Positions 8,911 through 17,163 of a stretch of DNA of 64,000 nucleotides are shown piece after piece. The notes under the pieces are model-generated. The model searched no databases. It saw nothing but the letters and a program-made list of their open reading frames with translations, and was not told the DNA's origin. Source of the DNA: Palsa-506 sp963836355 (GTDB lineage Bacteria > Actinomycetota > Actinomycetes > Streptosporangiales > Streptosporangiaceae). The position numbers were made by a program, and so were the translations under genes. Position 1 is the first letter of the stretch; each line of letters begins with the position of its first letter. Location: assembly GCA_963836355.1 (NCBI GenBank), contig CAWIJO010000001.1:66107-130106 (forward strand), read 5' to 3'.

Positions 8911-9317
8911 CCTCCAGCCCGGCGTCCCGCGGCAGCTGCCCGGGCTGGCTGGCCTGCGACGGGGAAGGCTGGCCGGCGGATTCGGTAATAACCGGCCTCG
9001 GAGACCTGGACTGTCAGATCGGCCCGGCTCTCCAGCCGCTTCAACCCATCGTCTAAGCGCGAGGCAAGGAGATCACGGGCTTCCCAGTCGCGGCACCTGA
9101 GCCATACGTGATGCCCGATCGCGTTCTTCATCCGGCGGCGCCCGAACTCCTTATCAGTGCTAACGACAGCTGCTTGATGATCACACGCCCAGACCCTCAG
9201 GAGATCATCGCCCGCCGCTGCCAGCCCGACCTCGCTGGCCGACCAGCACTCATGCCTGCGGCGCCGCAGCATCCTGCCCACCGCAGCGTCCACGTCATAA
9301 TCAATGAGGAAGCGCAA
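8907..9317 (-). CDS. DUF5615 PIN-like protein, probable toxin
   Basis: The 136-residue product starts with TTG (RFLIDYDVDAAVGRMLRRR) directly after the upstream stop (TAGTTG). The early aspartates in FLIDYDVD, the VVSTDKEFGRR segment and an RxxD-type tail are typical of the DUF5615 branch of PIN-like nucleases, in which acidic residues bind metal for RNA cleavage. Its immediate partner upstream carries a DUF433 domain, the usual mate of DUF5615. Together they resemble a VapBC-like toxin-antitoxin pair. The toxin role is inferred from family and pairing. Confidence 0.7.
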   Translation of the reverse strand: MRFLIDYDVDAAVGRMLRRRRHECWSASEVGLAAAGDDLLRVWACDHQAAVVSTDKEFGRRRMKNAIGHHVWLRCRDWEARDLLASRLDDGLKRLESRADLTVQVSEAGYYRIRRPAFPVAGQPARAAAAGRRAGG

Positions 9318-9956
9318 CTACCCGGCCACGGCCAGCAGCCGGCGCGCTTCGTCGATGGGCGCGGCACTCAGATCCGGAAAAGCCTGCAGAATCGCGTCAG
9401 CCTCAAACCCATGCTGCAGGTAGTCCTGCACGGTCGAGACCCGGACACGAGTTCCTGCGAAGACCGGCGCGCTGGCATGCACGCCGCGATGCCGGACCAC
9501 GTGGCCAGCATCCGCGGCGGGACGTTTCGCCGCCCTGTCGATACGCGACCGCAGCGGATCCAGGCGGATGGTCTCGACCAGGACGATCTGGTCCGGCCGC
9601 AGGTCACCTTCCCACGATCCATCTGGATGCTGAAAATAGATCTCCCGGCCGAGGGTGGCGAACTTGAGCTCGCGAAGCGGGGCCGCGTACCCGCGCGAGT
9701 GCAGATGCTCGGCCACTCGCCTGATGTGTTGCAGGGACATGCCCCGGTCGACGCGTAGCGCGCCAACCACCAGCAGCGAGAGCAGATCCTGGTAGCTGCA
9801 AAGCCGGACAGTAGTGCGGCTGCCGAGCTGCCGTTTGATCGACGGCACTACCAGACCCTGCTCTTCCCAGTAGCGCAGCCGCCTGCGGGAAATTCCGGCC
9901 AGGCTCATCGCACGGATGTCGGAGAACGCGAGCAGGTCCTCGGTGGCTACTGCCAT
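9318..9956 (-). CDS. MerR-like HTH plus DUF433 protein, probable antitoxin
   Basis: The 212-residue protein has a MerR-type DNA-binding region near the N-terminus (SLAGISRRRLRYWEEQGLVV) and, after a helical spacer, a C-terminal DUF433 domain (APVFAGTRVRVSTVQDYLQH then AILQAFPDLSA). DUF433 domains are homeodomain-like and are commonly coupled to PIN-like DUF5615 proteins, as here, where the stop is fused to the next start. A DNA-binding autoregulatory antitoxin is the likely role. The start at 9956 (MAVATEDLL) is preferred; an upstream extension to 10001 is possible. Confidence 0.7.
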   Translation of the reverse strand: MAVATEDLLAFSDIRAMSLAGISRRRLRYWEEQGLVVPSIKRQLGSRTTVRLCSYQDLLSLLVVGALRVDRGMSLQHIRRVAEHLHSRGYAAPLRELKFATLGREIYFQHPDGSWEGDLRPDQIVLVETIRLDPLRSRIDRAAKRPAADAGHVVRHRGVHASAPVFAGTRVRVSTVQDYLQHGFEADAILQAFPDLSAAPIDEARRLLAVAG

Positions 9957-10328
9957 CGTCTGCACGACGCTCAGTCCAGCGCGAAGGGGCCGGGCTGGCA
10001 AGGCTTGCGGCTGTCCGTCATTTGCATGGCGCTAAGCGGGCGGCATGGCCAGGGAACGGCTGTCCCTGCAAGATCTCATCTGGAACCCGCCAGCGCAGCG
10101 GGTTCGCCGTGCGCCAACGGGAGGTGACCAGTATCAGGAGAACCTTGCCCTGACACCGCTGATGAGCGCTGTGCTATTGGCGCCCACGTTCGGTGTAGGA
10201 GAGCTCGCATCCTCGCACCTCAAATGTTCGCGGCTATTCAGAAGGGCCCGACCGCGGGCATCCCGGCCATTCCCCAAGTAAACGGCGGAGTCACTGTCTC
10301 TGGCGAATGCCTTCGTGATGCGCCCAGA
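9957..10328. other. Intergenic stretch, one doubtful ORF
   Basis: A 78-codon frame at 10045-10281 on the plus strand has no family resemblance and a poor ribosome site. Promoter elements for the minus-strand antitoxin gene probably lie just above 9957, but I cannot pin a -10/-35 pair. Confidence 0.4.
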
Positions 10329-10967
10329 TCAGCTAGTACTGTCCGCCGTTGCTGATCGGAGCCGGCTGAGAACCTTCGAGATCAGCCTGATGGCGTGATA
10401 TGCGACGACGACGGCAATGGCCAGCGCCACCGCGGGGTCGAGCCAGTACCAGCCTCCGGTGGCCAAGATGACTCCGCCGGCCGCGGCCGCGCCCGCTGCC
10501 GCGGCGGCATCGGCGACGGTGTCGAGCAGCACCGCCGCGACAGAGGCGTCCCGCTCAGCAAACTCGCCCTGGCCGTCATCGTCGTCTCCGCCGAGGACGA
10601 GCGCACCGGCACCCATCACCAGCGCGGCGACGCCGCTCACCACCAGCACCGGCAGGCCGTCCACCTGCGTCGTACCGGTGACGAGCCGGTCCACTGCCGC
10701 GCCGGCGACCAGCAGTTCGAGCACGAGCAGCCACCCAGCGTTGATCAGTGCGGCGACGCTCGTAGCGTGCGGGCGGCCGCGGCCCGCCGGGCGCGCTGAC
10801 AGCCGGATCGCCAGCAAGGCCACGCCCACGCCAGCGGCATCGAGGAGATAGTCACTGCCTGCCGCGAGCACCGCAAGCGAATGAGCCGTCATGCCCACCG
10901 CTACCAGAGCGCCAACGAGCAGGAGGTTGAGTACCAGGACCACGGCCAGGCGCTGGGTTCGGGCCAC
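10329..10967 (-). CDS. Cation diffusion facilitator-like membrane transporter
   Basis: The 212-residue protein has about six hydrophobic helices and CDF features: SLAVLAAGSDYLLDAAGVGV (helix 2 with S..D...D) and VAAVLLDTVADAAAAAGAAA (helix 5 with D...D), the two pairs of aspartates that usually bind the transported metal. It lacks the C-terminal cytosolic domain of full CDF proteins, ending shortly after helix 6. A short CDF such as this would export divalent metal by proton antiport. Sits alone on the minus strand. Confidence 0.75.
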   Translation of the reverse strand: MARTQRLAVVLVLNLLLVGALVAVGMTAHSLAVLAAGSDYLLDAAGVGVALLAIRLSARPAGRGRPHATSVAALINAGWLLVLELLVAGAAVDRLVTGTTQVDGLPVLVVSGVAALVMGAGALVLGGDDDDGQGEFAERDASVAAVLLDTVADAAAAAGAAAAGGVILATGGWYWLDPAVALAIAVVVAYHAIRLISKVLSRLRSATADSTS

Positions 10968-11557
10968 GAGTGGCGATCCTATGCGCTGGTAGCACCGGCG
11001 GCGGTCGCGTCACCAGTCGCAAGGCCAGGATGTCCGGCTGCAAACGGGAAGCTTGCCATCTTCGCGGGTTCGACACCGGCTAGCAGAAGGCCCATCGCCG
11101 GTCCGGTCGTGCCCGCGCAGTGGCCAGTGGGGGCGCATGCCCGTGAGCATTTCGGTCTCTGCTGCCAGGCGACCCGCTGACTCCGCAAGCAACAGGACCC
11201 GGCCAGTCATGGAACGTTCCGGGAGAGTGCGTTGCCAGTAAGCACGGACAGAAATTCGCCCCCCGCGCCGCTCCCGGGCCTGCAGGACGCGCCGCACCTT
11301 GCAGGCTGTCCCATCTGGTCGCGATACGAGGCGCTCAGCCGCCCGCCGCCCGCCTGAGCGCCCACCGAAGACCCGCTATTGGCCACCCATGCCTGTTCAA
11401 CGAACACGACGGCACCCGCATCCGGCATGCCATCCAGAGCCAGTCCGTGAGGCTGAGTGCCAACCCACCCTGTCCGCCGCGACGGTCAAATGACGGTCAA
11501 GGGATCTTGGAACGCTCTAGATGATCTTAGAACAAGGCTTTGAGCTGGGAAAACGAG
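10968..11557. other. Non-coding approach to an attachment-site scar
   Basis: No gene is supported. From about 11390 to 11557 the sequence resembles 16870-17052, including the 20-bp motif GACGGTCAAATGACGGTCAA at 11481-11500 and GATCTTGGAACxCTCTAGATG just after it. This is the kind of sequence found where an integrase gene ends beside a tRNA attachment site. A 95-codon minus-strand frame (11010-11297) is not recognisable. Confidence 0.5.
11481..11500 (+). repeat. 20-bp motif, copy 1 of 3 beside tRNA-like ends
   Basis: GACGGTCAAATGACGGTCAA, itself two GACGGTCAA(A) units. Copies with single changes lie at 13715-13734 and 16976-16995, each followed 60-80 bases later by a tRNA 3'-end-like sequence in the same relative orientation. 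Confidence 0.7.
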
Positions 11558-11593
11558 TGGAGCTATGGGGATTCGAACCCCAGACCTCTGACC
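11558..11593 (-). other. tRNA 3'-end-like fragment (candidate att scar 1)
   Basis: The minus strand reads GGTCTGGGGTTCGAATCCCC then ATAGCTCCA: a T-arm with the TTCGAAT loop and a following acceptor strand. No D-arm or anticodon arm lies upstream, because an IS110 copy begins there. Such bare 3' ends are typical leftovers of integration into tRNA genes. Confidence 0.5.
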
Positions 11594-11687
11594 GGAAAAT
11601 AACGGCCTGACCGGAAAATAACGGCCTCAGCCACGGCGCGGCAGCGAACCCTGGCCGGTGACTGGCGGAAGATCTGAGCAGCCGGGG

Positions 11688-13064
11688 TCAGGCGGCCTGG
11701 GCGAGGGTGACGGTGTAGCCCAGTGCCTCCAGCTGTCGGACGTGGCTGCGGGTCTTGCGGTTCTTGTCGATGCGGCTGGCGTAGTAGCCGGCGCCCAGCT
11801 CGCGGAAACGGGCGGCTGGGTCGGCGAGCAGGTGCCACACGATGACCAGGATGGAGCGGGCGACGGCGACCAGGGCCCGCAGCTTGCCGCGCCGCCGGGC
11901 GATGCGCCGGTAGCGCTCGCCGAGGAAGGTGTCGGTCCGGCCGGCCGCGGCGGCGGCCTCGCCCAGGACGCCCTTGAGATAGGGGTTTCCCTTGCCGGTG
12001 CGCCCGGACTGGTTCCTGGCCCCGGACTGGATGGTCCGCGGAGATAGCTTCGCCCAGGACACCAGGTGCCCGGGAGTGGGGAAGACGCCCATGTTCAGGC
12101 CTATCTCGGCGATGATCACCTGGGCGGCCGGAGCGCCGATGCCGGTGACCTCGTCCAGGCGGTCGACCGCGGGCAGCACCGGCGCGCCCGGGCCCAGGCC
12201 CGCGCCCGGGCCGGTGACACCATCGGCGTCCACGCCCCACGCCCCACGCATCGCCGCGATCAGCTCCCCGGCACGGCTGGTGATCTTGTCGATGTGCGTG
12301 GTGAGGCTGTCGATCTGGTCCAGCAGTACCCGGGCCAGCTCGCCGTGGTGGTCATCGAACCGGCCGTTGAGCGCCTCAACGAGGCGATCGTGCTTGGCCC
12401 GCATCTTCCCGCGGGCCAGCCCGGCGAGGACCTCCGGGTCGCGCTCCCCCGCGATCAGCGCCTCCAGCATGTCCCGGACCGACTTGGAGCCGGTCTTGCT
12501 GGCCACCGCCGTGACCTTAATCAGGGCATCCTCGAGCAGCTTCTCCAGCCTCGACCAGTGCCGGGTCCGCTCCCGGGTCAGGTCAGTCCGCAGCCGCGTG
12601 TAATCCCGCAGCCGGCGGATCTCCGCGGGCGGCACGAAGCTGGGCCGCAGCATCCCCCGCTCCGTCAGCTTCGCCTGCCACACGCAATCCAGCTTGTCGC
12701 TCTTCGGGCGCCCCGGGACGTTCGCCACGTCCCGCGAGTTGACCAGCTGCACGTCCAGCCCGGCCGCCTCCAGCAGGTAAAACCAGATCCGCCAGTAATC
12801 CGACGTCGACTCCAGGGTGACCTTCGCGATCCGCTCGGCCGCCAGGTGATCAGCCAGCTCCATCACCGAGCCGGTGTCCGCGTCCACCTCCCACACCCTG
12901 GTCTGCCGCCTCCCCGGCCTGGCCGGATGCGGCACCCGGGTGCACACCATCCCGGTCGCCTTGGCCACGTCCACCGCGGCCACCCGCTCCAGGACCTGCT
13001 CGTACTCCGCATCCTCGATCTCCTGCGGCACCATCATCGCCAGCACCTCTCGCCTCGCCATCAA
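11688..13064 (-). CDS. IS110-family transposase (copy 1)
   Basis: The 458-residue DEDD recombinase has the RuvC-like N-domain with D32 (AAVDVAKATG), E85 (TLESTSDYW), and D123/D126 (KSDKLDCVW), and a C-terminal Tnp20 domain with the serine-bearing region SWAKLSPRTIQSGARNQSGR. IS110 enzymes move their element as a circular intermediate guided by an element-encoded RNA. All key motifs are intact, so it may be active. It differs from the second copy in three residues (E/G, N/D and G/S). A later start at MMVPQEIED is possible because GAGAGG precedes it. Confidence 0.92.
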   Translation of the reverse strand: MMARREVLAMMVPQEIEDAEYEQVLERVAAVDVAKATGMVCTRVPHPARPGRRQTRVWEVDADTGSVMELADHLAAERIAKVTLESTSDYWRIWFYLLEAAGLDVQLVNSRDVANVPGRPKSDKLDCVWQAKLTERGMLRPSFVPPAEIRRLRDYTRLRTDLTRERTRHWSRLEKLLEDALIKVTAVASKTGSKSVRDMLEALIAGERDPEVLAGLARGKMRAKHDRLVEALNGRFDDHHGELARVLLDQIDSLTTHIDKITSRAGELIAAMRGAWGVDADGVTGPGAGLGPGAPVLPAVDRLDEVTGIGAPAAQVIIAEIGLNMGVFPTPGHLVSWAKLSPRTIQSGARNQSGRTGKGNPYLKGVLGEAAAAAGRTDTFLGERYRRIARRRGKLRALVAVARSILVIVWHLLADPAARFRELGAGYYASRIDKNRKTRSHVRQLEALGYTVTLAQAA

Positions 13065-13382
13065 GACACGCGCGCGGATGCCCGGGGGCCTCAGTAGGAA
13101 CCGAAATTCTGACCGGCGTGCTCAAAGGCAACAGTGCGCGACCCGAAGGTCAAGGCCCCGGCGCCAGACTTGCATACGGGCTTGCGTCCCAGAGAGAAAT
13201 ACCGGCGTCAGCGGGCAGCCACCAGCACCCTGCCACCGCCCAGGCCATTCCACAGCCCGACCACGCAAAACCACCCCCGAAGCCGACACCACCGCGCGGC
13301 AGCCCGCCCGCGCCGACGCCCGCCCGACCGCCATTTTCACGCCAGCGCAACGTCCCCACAAGGACACCAGGACTTGCATGCC
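13065..13382 (-). ncRNA. Non-coding end of IS110 copy 1, candidate bridge RNA region
   Basis: These 318 bases lie between the transposase start and the sharp element end and appear identical, or nearly so, in the second copy although they encode no conserved protein. In IS110 elements the region upstream of the transposase encodes the bridge RNA, which pairs with donor and target DNA. Position and conservation support the idea; I did not fold the RNA or identify the guide loops. Confidence 0.4.
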
Positions 13383-13714
13383 ATCGGAAAGGTCGTGGGT
13401 TCAATCGCTTCGGAGCGTCTCGACTGCTCCACGGCGGGCGCCAACCCGGCCGTGCTCCAAGTCTGCGGCCGCAGAAAGACGCAGGTAGAGATCATGTGAC
13501 ACGTCTAAGGCAGTCGCGGCAGCAGGCATTCCCAGACACATGGTCGGTCTCGCGTCGCCTGAAGGCCAGGCCGCCGGCGGGCGATCGCTGCCGGGCATCC
13601 CGGCGGGCGATCTGTGCTGGTTCGGCACACGCGAAAACGCCACGATCATGGTCATTGGACGTGCCGTTCTGGAACGGCCGATGCGGCTCAGTGCTGGACA
13701 GGTACGTTCACGCC

Positions 13715-13734
13715 CGCGGTCAAATGACGGTCAA
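13715..13734 (+). repeat. 20-bp motif, copy 2 of 3
   Basis: CGCGGTCAAATGACGGTCAA, one mismatch from copy 1, followed by AATAATCTT where copies 1 and 3 have GGGATCTT and GCGATCTT. Confidence 0.65.
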
Positions 13735-13794
13735 ATAATCTTCAGTCCTGCCCAGCCAGGCCCGGAACAGCGTTCTGACCAGACAATTCGTCGA

Positions 13795-13826
13795 CAGCTA
13801 CCAGAATTCGAACCCAGGACCCCTTG
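13795..13826 (-). other. tRNA 3'-end-like fragment (candidate att scar 2)
   Basis: The minus strand reads AAGGGGTCCTGGGTTCGAAT then TCTGGTAGCTG. It has the invariant GGTTCGAAT of a T-loop and a following acceptor-like strand, but the T-stem does not pair well, so it looks decayed. It sits 60 bases after a copy of the 20-bp motif, as the other scars do. Confidence 0.35.
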
Positions 13827-14251
13827 CGCACTGCCCAGGCAGCCACGAGCAACCAGAAGAAGACCACGCTGCGGGCATCAGGGCAGTGGCGGACCTGGCA
13901 ATGCTCGGTCTTTGCGATCGCTGCGAGCGGCGGGCTATCGGGGCCGTCATGGTCAGGATCGTGGTCGAAGCTCAGTCCAGGCCACCCACGGCGGGCGCTC
14001 TGCACGCTCCGCGGAATCCTGGTGCAGGAGCTTTCTTCAGGGCCAGGCCGCTTCAAGATCTCCTCACCCGCAGTGGGTGATGCGGGCGGGAGGACTCAGC
14101 TATGTGCTGAGATCGCTGGACAACTTGACCACCACATTACCTGCGGGGAGCGGGCCGAGAGCACGGCGAACCGGCTGGCCGCAGCCGGTAACGGTAGTTA
14201 GGCGGCCCTGACATCGGCTGGTCAGGGGCAAGACGGAAGGAGCGCGGAGCG

Positions 14252-16612
14252 ATGGCTCGCGAGGTGCAGCGGAGTGTGTTGCCGGTCCCTGACCAGCCGA
14301 GCTTTGGCCTGGTGACGTATGACGCCAGGGATCCGGAGACGAAGTTCCCGCCGATCGAGCCGTTGCGGCCGCCGGCGGGAGCACCGAACGTCCTGGTTAT
14401 CTTGCTGGACGACATCGGGTTCGGGGCATCGAGCGCGTTCGGCGGCCCGTGCAGCACGCCCACCGCGGAGAGGCTGGCCGGTGGAGGGCTGAAGTACACC
14501 AGGTTCCACTCCACAGCGTTGTGCGCGCCGTCCCGCAAGGCGCTTCTGACGGGGCGTAACCATCATTCGGTGGCCATGGGCAGCATCACCGAGACCGCGA
14601 CGTCGGCGCCCGGCCAGAGTTCGCTGACCTCGAACAACAAGGCGCCGCTGGCGCTGACGCTGAAGCTGAACGGGTATTCCACTGGCCAGTTCGGCAAGTG
14701 CCATGAGGTGCCGGTGTGGCAGTCCTCGCCGATGGGGCCGTTCGACATGTGGCCCTCAGGCGGCGGGGGTTTCGAGTATTTTTACGGGTTCATCGGCGGT
14801 GAGAACAACCAGTGGTATCCGGCCTTGTATGAGGGGCTGAATCCGGTCGAGCCGCCTGCTACCCCGGAGCAGGGCTACCACCTGACCGAGGACCTGGCTG
14901 ATCACGCCATCGACTGGGTCCGCTCCCAGAAGTCGCTGATGCCGGACAAGCCGTTTTTCATGTACTTCGCTCCCGGCGCGACGCACGCGCCGCACCACGT
15001 GCCGAAAGAGTGGGCCGACAAATACCGGGGCAAGTTCGCCCACGGCTGGGACGCGCAGCGCGAGATCACCTTCGCCCGGCAGAAGGAACTAGGCGTCATC
15101 GGCGCTGACGCCGACCTGACCGCGCGGCATGGCGAGATACCGGCCTGGGACGACATGCCGGAGGAGATCAAGCCCGTGCTGGAGCGCGAGATGGAGGTCT
15201 ATGCGGGCTTCCTGGAGCACACCGACTATCACGTCGGCCGGGTCATCGACGCCCTGGAGCAGCTGGATGTCCTGGACGACACCCTCGTGTTCTACATCAT
15301 CGGTGACAACGGCGCGTCGGCCGAGGGCACGCTGCAGGGCGCGTTCAACGAGATGGCGAACTTCAACGGCGAGGCGGCACTCGAGACCCCGGAGTTCATG
15401 GCCTCCAAGCTCGGCGAGCTCGGAACGCCTACGTCTTATAACCACTATGCCGTGGGCTGGGCGTGGGCGATGGACACCCCCTACCAGTGGACCAAGCAGG
15501 TCGCCTCGCACTGGGGCGGCACCCGCAACGGCACCATCGTGCACTGGCCGGGGGGCATCACCGGCAAAGGCGGGACCCGGAGCCAGTTCTGCCACTTCAT
15601 CGACGTCGCCCCCACCGTGCTGGAGGCCGCGGGGATCCCCGAGCCCGCCTTCGTCAACGGCATCCAGCAGTCCCCGATCGAGGGGACCAGCTTGCTGTAC
15701 AGCCTCAATGACGCCGATGCTCCCGAGCGTCACGACCTGCAGTACTTCGAGATGTTCGGCAACCGCGGCGTGTACCACAAGGGCTGGAGCGCGGTGACCA
15801 AGCACCGCACCCCCTGGGAGATGGTCCAGGCCGACCTGCGGGCGTTCGACGACGACATCTGGGAACTTTACGACGGCTCCCGGGACTGGTCCCAGGCCCA
15901 CGACCTCGCCCGCGAGATGCCCGGCAAGCTGCACGAGCTGCAGCGCCTGTGGCTGATCGAGGCAGTCAGGTACAACGTGCTGCCGATCGACGACCGCACA
16001 GCGGAACGGCTCAGCCCCGAGCTTGCCGGCCGCCCGCAGCTGATCACCGGCAGCTCCCAGCTGCTGTTCCCCGGCATGAAGCGGCTGTCCGAAAGCAGCG
16101 TCGTCAGCATCAAGAACAAATCGTTCTCGGTCACCGCCCAGATCACCGCCCCGGACAAGGCCGAAGGGGTCATCATCGCCCAGGGCGGCCACTTCGGCGG
16201 CTGGGCGCTGTACGCCAGGGACGGCGCGGCCAGATTCGTCTACAACCTGCTCGGCATGACCGAGTTCATCACCAAGGCCACCCGGCCCATCCCCGCCGGC
16301 CAGCACCAGATCCGGATGGAATTCGCCTACGACGGCGGCGGCCTCGGCAAAGGCGGCAAGGTCACCTTGTACTACGACGGCGAGAAAGCCGGCGAAGGAC
16401 GCGTCCAGGCCACCCAGCCCCTGATCTTCTCCGCCGACGAAACCACCGACATCGGCGAAGACTTCGGCATGCCCGTCACCTCCGACTACACCGACGGCAC
16501 CAGCAAATTCAACGGCAAGATCGACCTCGTCCAGATCGACCTCGGCGACGACAACCACGACCACCTGATCAACCCCGAAGAACTCATCCGCATCGCCATG
16601 GCCAGGCAGTAA
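14252..16612 (+). CDS. Arylsulfatase (type I, formylglycine-dependent)
   Basis: The 786-residue enzyme hydrolyses sulfate esters. The signature CAPSR starts at C91, the cysteine converted to formylglycine, followed by KALLTGR. D53/D54 (LLDDIG) and the later DNGAS segment supply metal ligands. A C-terminal region of about 170 residues (from SFSVTAQITAPDKAEG) is a jelly-roll-like domain found in large arylsulfatases. No signal peptide is evident, so a cytoplasmic enzyme is likely. A strong GGAAGGAG precedes the ATG. No dedicated maturation enzyme (FGE or anSME) is in view. It lies between two IS110 copies and may be mobile cargo. Confidence 0.92.
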   Translation: MAREVQRSVLPVPDQPSFGLVTYDARDPETKFPPIEPLRPPAGAPNVLVILLDDIGFGASSAFGGPCSTPTAERLAGGGLKYTRFHSTALCAPSRKALLTGRNHHSVAMGSITETATSAPGQSSLTSNNKAPLALTLKLNGYSTGQFGKCHEVPVWQSSPMGPFDMWPSGGGGFEYFYGFIGGENNQWYPALYEGLNPVEPPATPEQGYHLTEDLADHAIDWVRSQKSLMPDKPFFMYFAPGATHAPHHVPKEWADKYRGKFAHGWDAQREITFARQKELGVIGADADLTARHGEIPAWDDMPEEIKPVLEREMEVYAGFLEHTDYHVGRVIDALEQLDVLDDTLVFYIIGDNGASAEGTLQGAFNEMANFNGEAALETPEFMASKLGELGTPTSYNHYAVGWAWAMDTPYQWTKQVASHWGGTRNGTIVHWPGGITGKGGTRSQFCHFIDVAPTVLEAAGIPEPAFVNGIQQSPIEGTSLLYSLNDADAPERHDLQYFEMFGNRGVYHKGWSAVTKHRTPWEMVQADLRAFDDDIWELYDGSRDWSQAHDLAREMPGKLHELQRLWLIEAVRYNVLPIDDRTAERLSPELAGRPQLITGSSQLLFPGMKRLSESSVVSIKNKSFSVTAQITAPDKAEGVIIAQGGHFGGWALYARDGAARFVYNLLGMTEFITKATRPIPAGQHQIRMEFAYDGGGLGKGGKVTLYYDGEKAGEGRVQATQPLIFSADETTDIGEDFGMPVTSDYTDGTSKFNGKIDLVQIDLGDDNHDHLINPEELIRIAMARQ

Positions 16613-17052
16613 ACAGAAACCAGACCACTCATCCGAAACCTGCGCGGCCTTCCAACGCCAACGATCTCACCGAGCCAATAAGCGACGTGGCAGCCCGGCT
16701 GGCGCTTCCTGCTCTAGCCCGGCACTCGGCTGGGCGCAGCGGGACATCCGGGCACGCCTGATGCGTCCGCCACCCGAGCCAAGCTGGTCAGTCGCGAGCT
16801 TGAGCCGCTTTCGCGCTCGGCGGCGCACGGTGGCTGCCAGCGCGCCCGGATGACTTACCTGGAAACGTACTGCCGATCTCGCCAGCCTGTTCAACGCACA
16901 CGACGGTGACGCCCATCCGGCATGCCACCTAGGGCCGGTGTATGAGGCTGAGTGCCAATCTGTCATGTCCGCTGCGACGGTCAAACGACGGTCAAGCGAT
17001 CTTGGAACACTCTAGATGATCTTAAAAATGGGCTCTGACCTGGGAAAACTAG
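16613..17052. other. Intergenic region resembling the left flank of IS110 copy 1
   Basis: No gene is supported. The right half (16870-17052) is a diverged copy of 11390-11557, sharing CTGTTCAACG, GGCATGCCA, GAGGCTGAGTGCCAA and the 20-bp motif. It implies that two related integration scars existed before or together with the IS110 insertions. Confidence 0.5.
16976..16995 (+). repeat. 20-bp motif, copy 3 of 3
   Basis: GACGGTCAAACGACGGTCAA, one mismatch from copy 1, followed by GCGATCTTGGAACACTCTAG, matching the sequence that follows copy 1. Confidence 0.7.
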
Positions 17053-17089
17053 TGGAGCTATGGGGATTCGAACCCCAGACCTCTGACCG
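17053..17089 (-). other. tRNA 3'-end-like fragment (candidate att scar 3)
   Basis: Identical in sequence to the fragment at 11558-11593: T-arm TGGGGTTCGAATCCCCA and acceptor strand TAGCTCCA on the minus strand, without the rest of a tRNA. Confidence 0.5.
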
Positions 17090-17163
17090 GAAAATAACGG
17101 CCTCAGCCACGGCGCGGCAGCGAACCCTGGCCGGTGACTGGCGGAAGATTCGAGCAGCCGGGG

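Larger units (their letters stand above)
11558..13382. mobile_element. IS110-family element, copy 1 (with conserved left flank)
   Basis: The stretch is repeated at 17053-18858 with only scattered differences. It holds one transposase gene on the minus strand, short sequence after its stop, and about 318 bases of non-coding DNA before its start. The right boundary is sharp: both copies share ...TTGCATGCCAT and then diverge at 13383/18859. The left boundary is blurred because similarity continues into the tRNA-like scar, so the true element may start near 11640. No terminal inverted repeats were seen, as expected for IS110. Confidence 0.75.
13383..14251. other. Intergenic region with integration scars
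   Basis: Just after the IS110 end, AAGGTCGTGGGTTCAATC at 13387-13404 resembles the start of a tRNA T-arm. At 13715-13734 is the second copy of the 20-bp GACGGTCAA-type motif, and at 13795-13826 a tRNA 3'-end-like sequence follows. Open frames here are not convincing. The sulfatase promoter should lie toward the right end. Confidence 0.45.

Noticed and set aside
11558..11593. Complete tRNA gene
   Set aside because: Only a T-arm and acceptor strand are present; no D-arm or anticodon arm upstream.
11992..13097. Plus-strand frames opposite the IS110 transposases (also 17468-18573)
   Set aside because: Antisense shadows of the transposase genes in both copies.
15089..16564. Long antisense open frame (491 codons) on the minus strand
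   Set aside because: It mirrors the arylsulfatase gene; the frame stays open because of third-position GC bias, and it has no domain or ribosome site.
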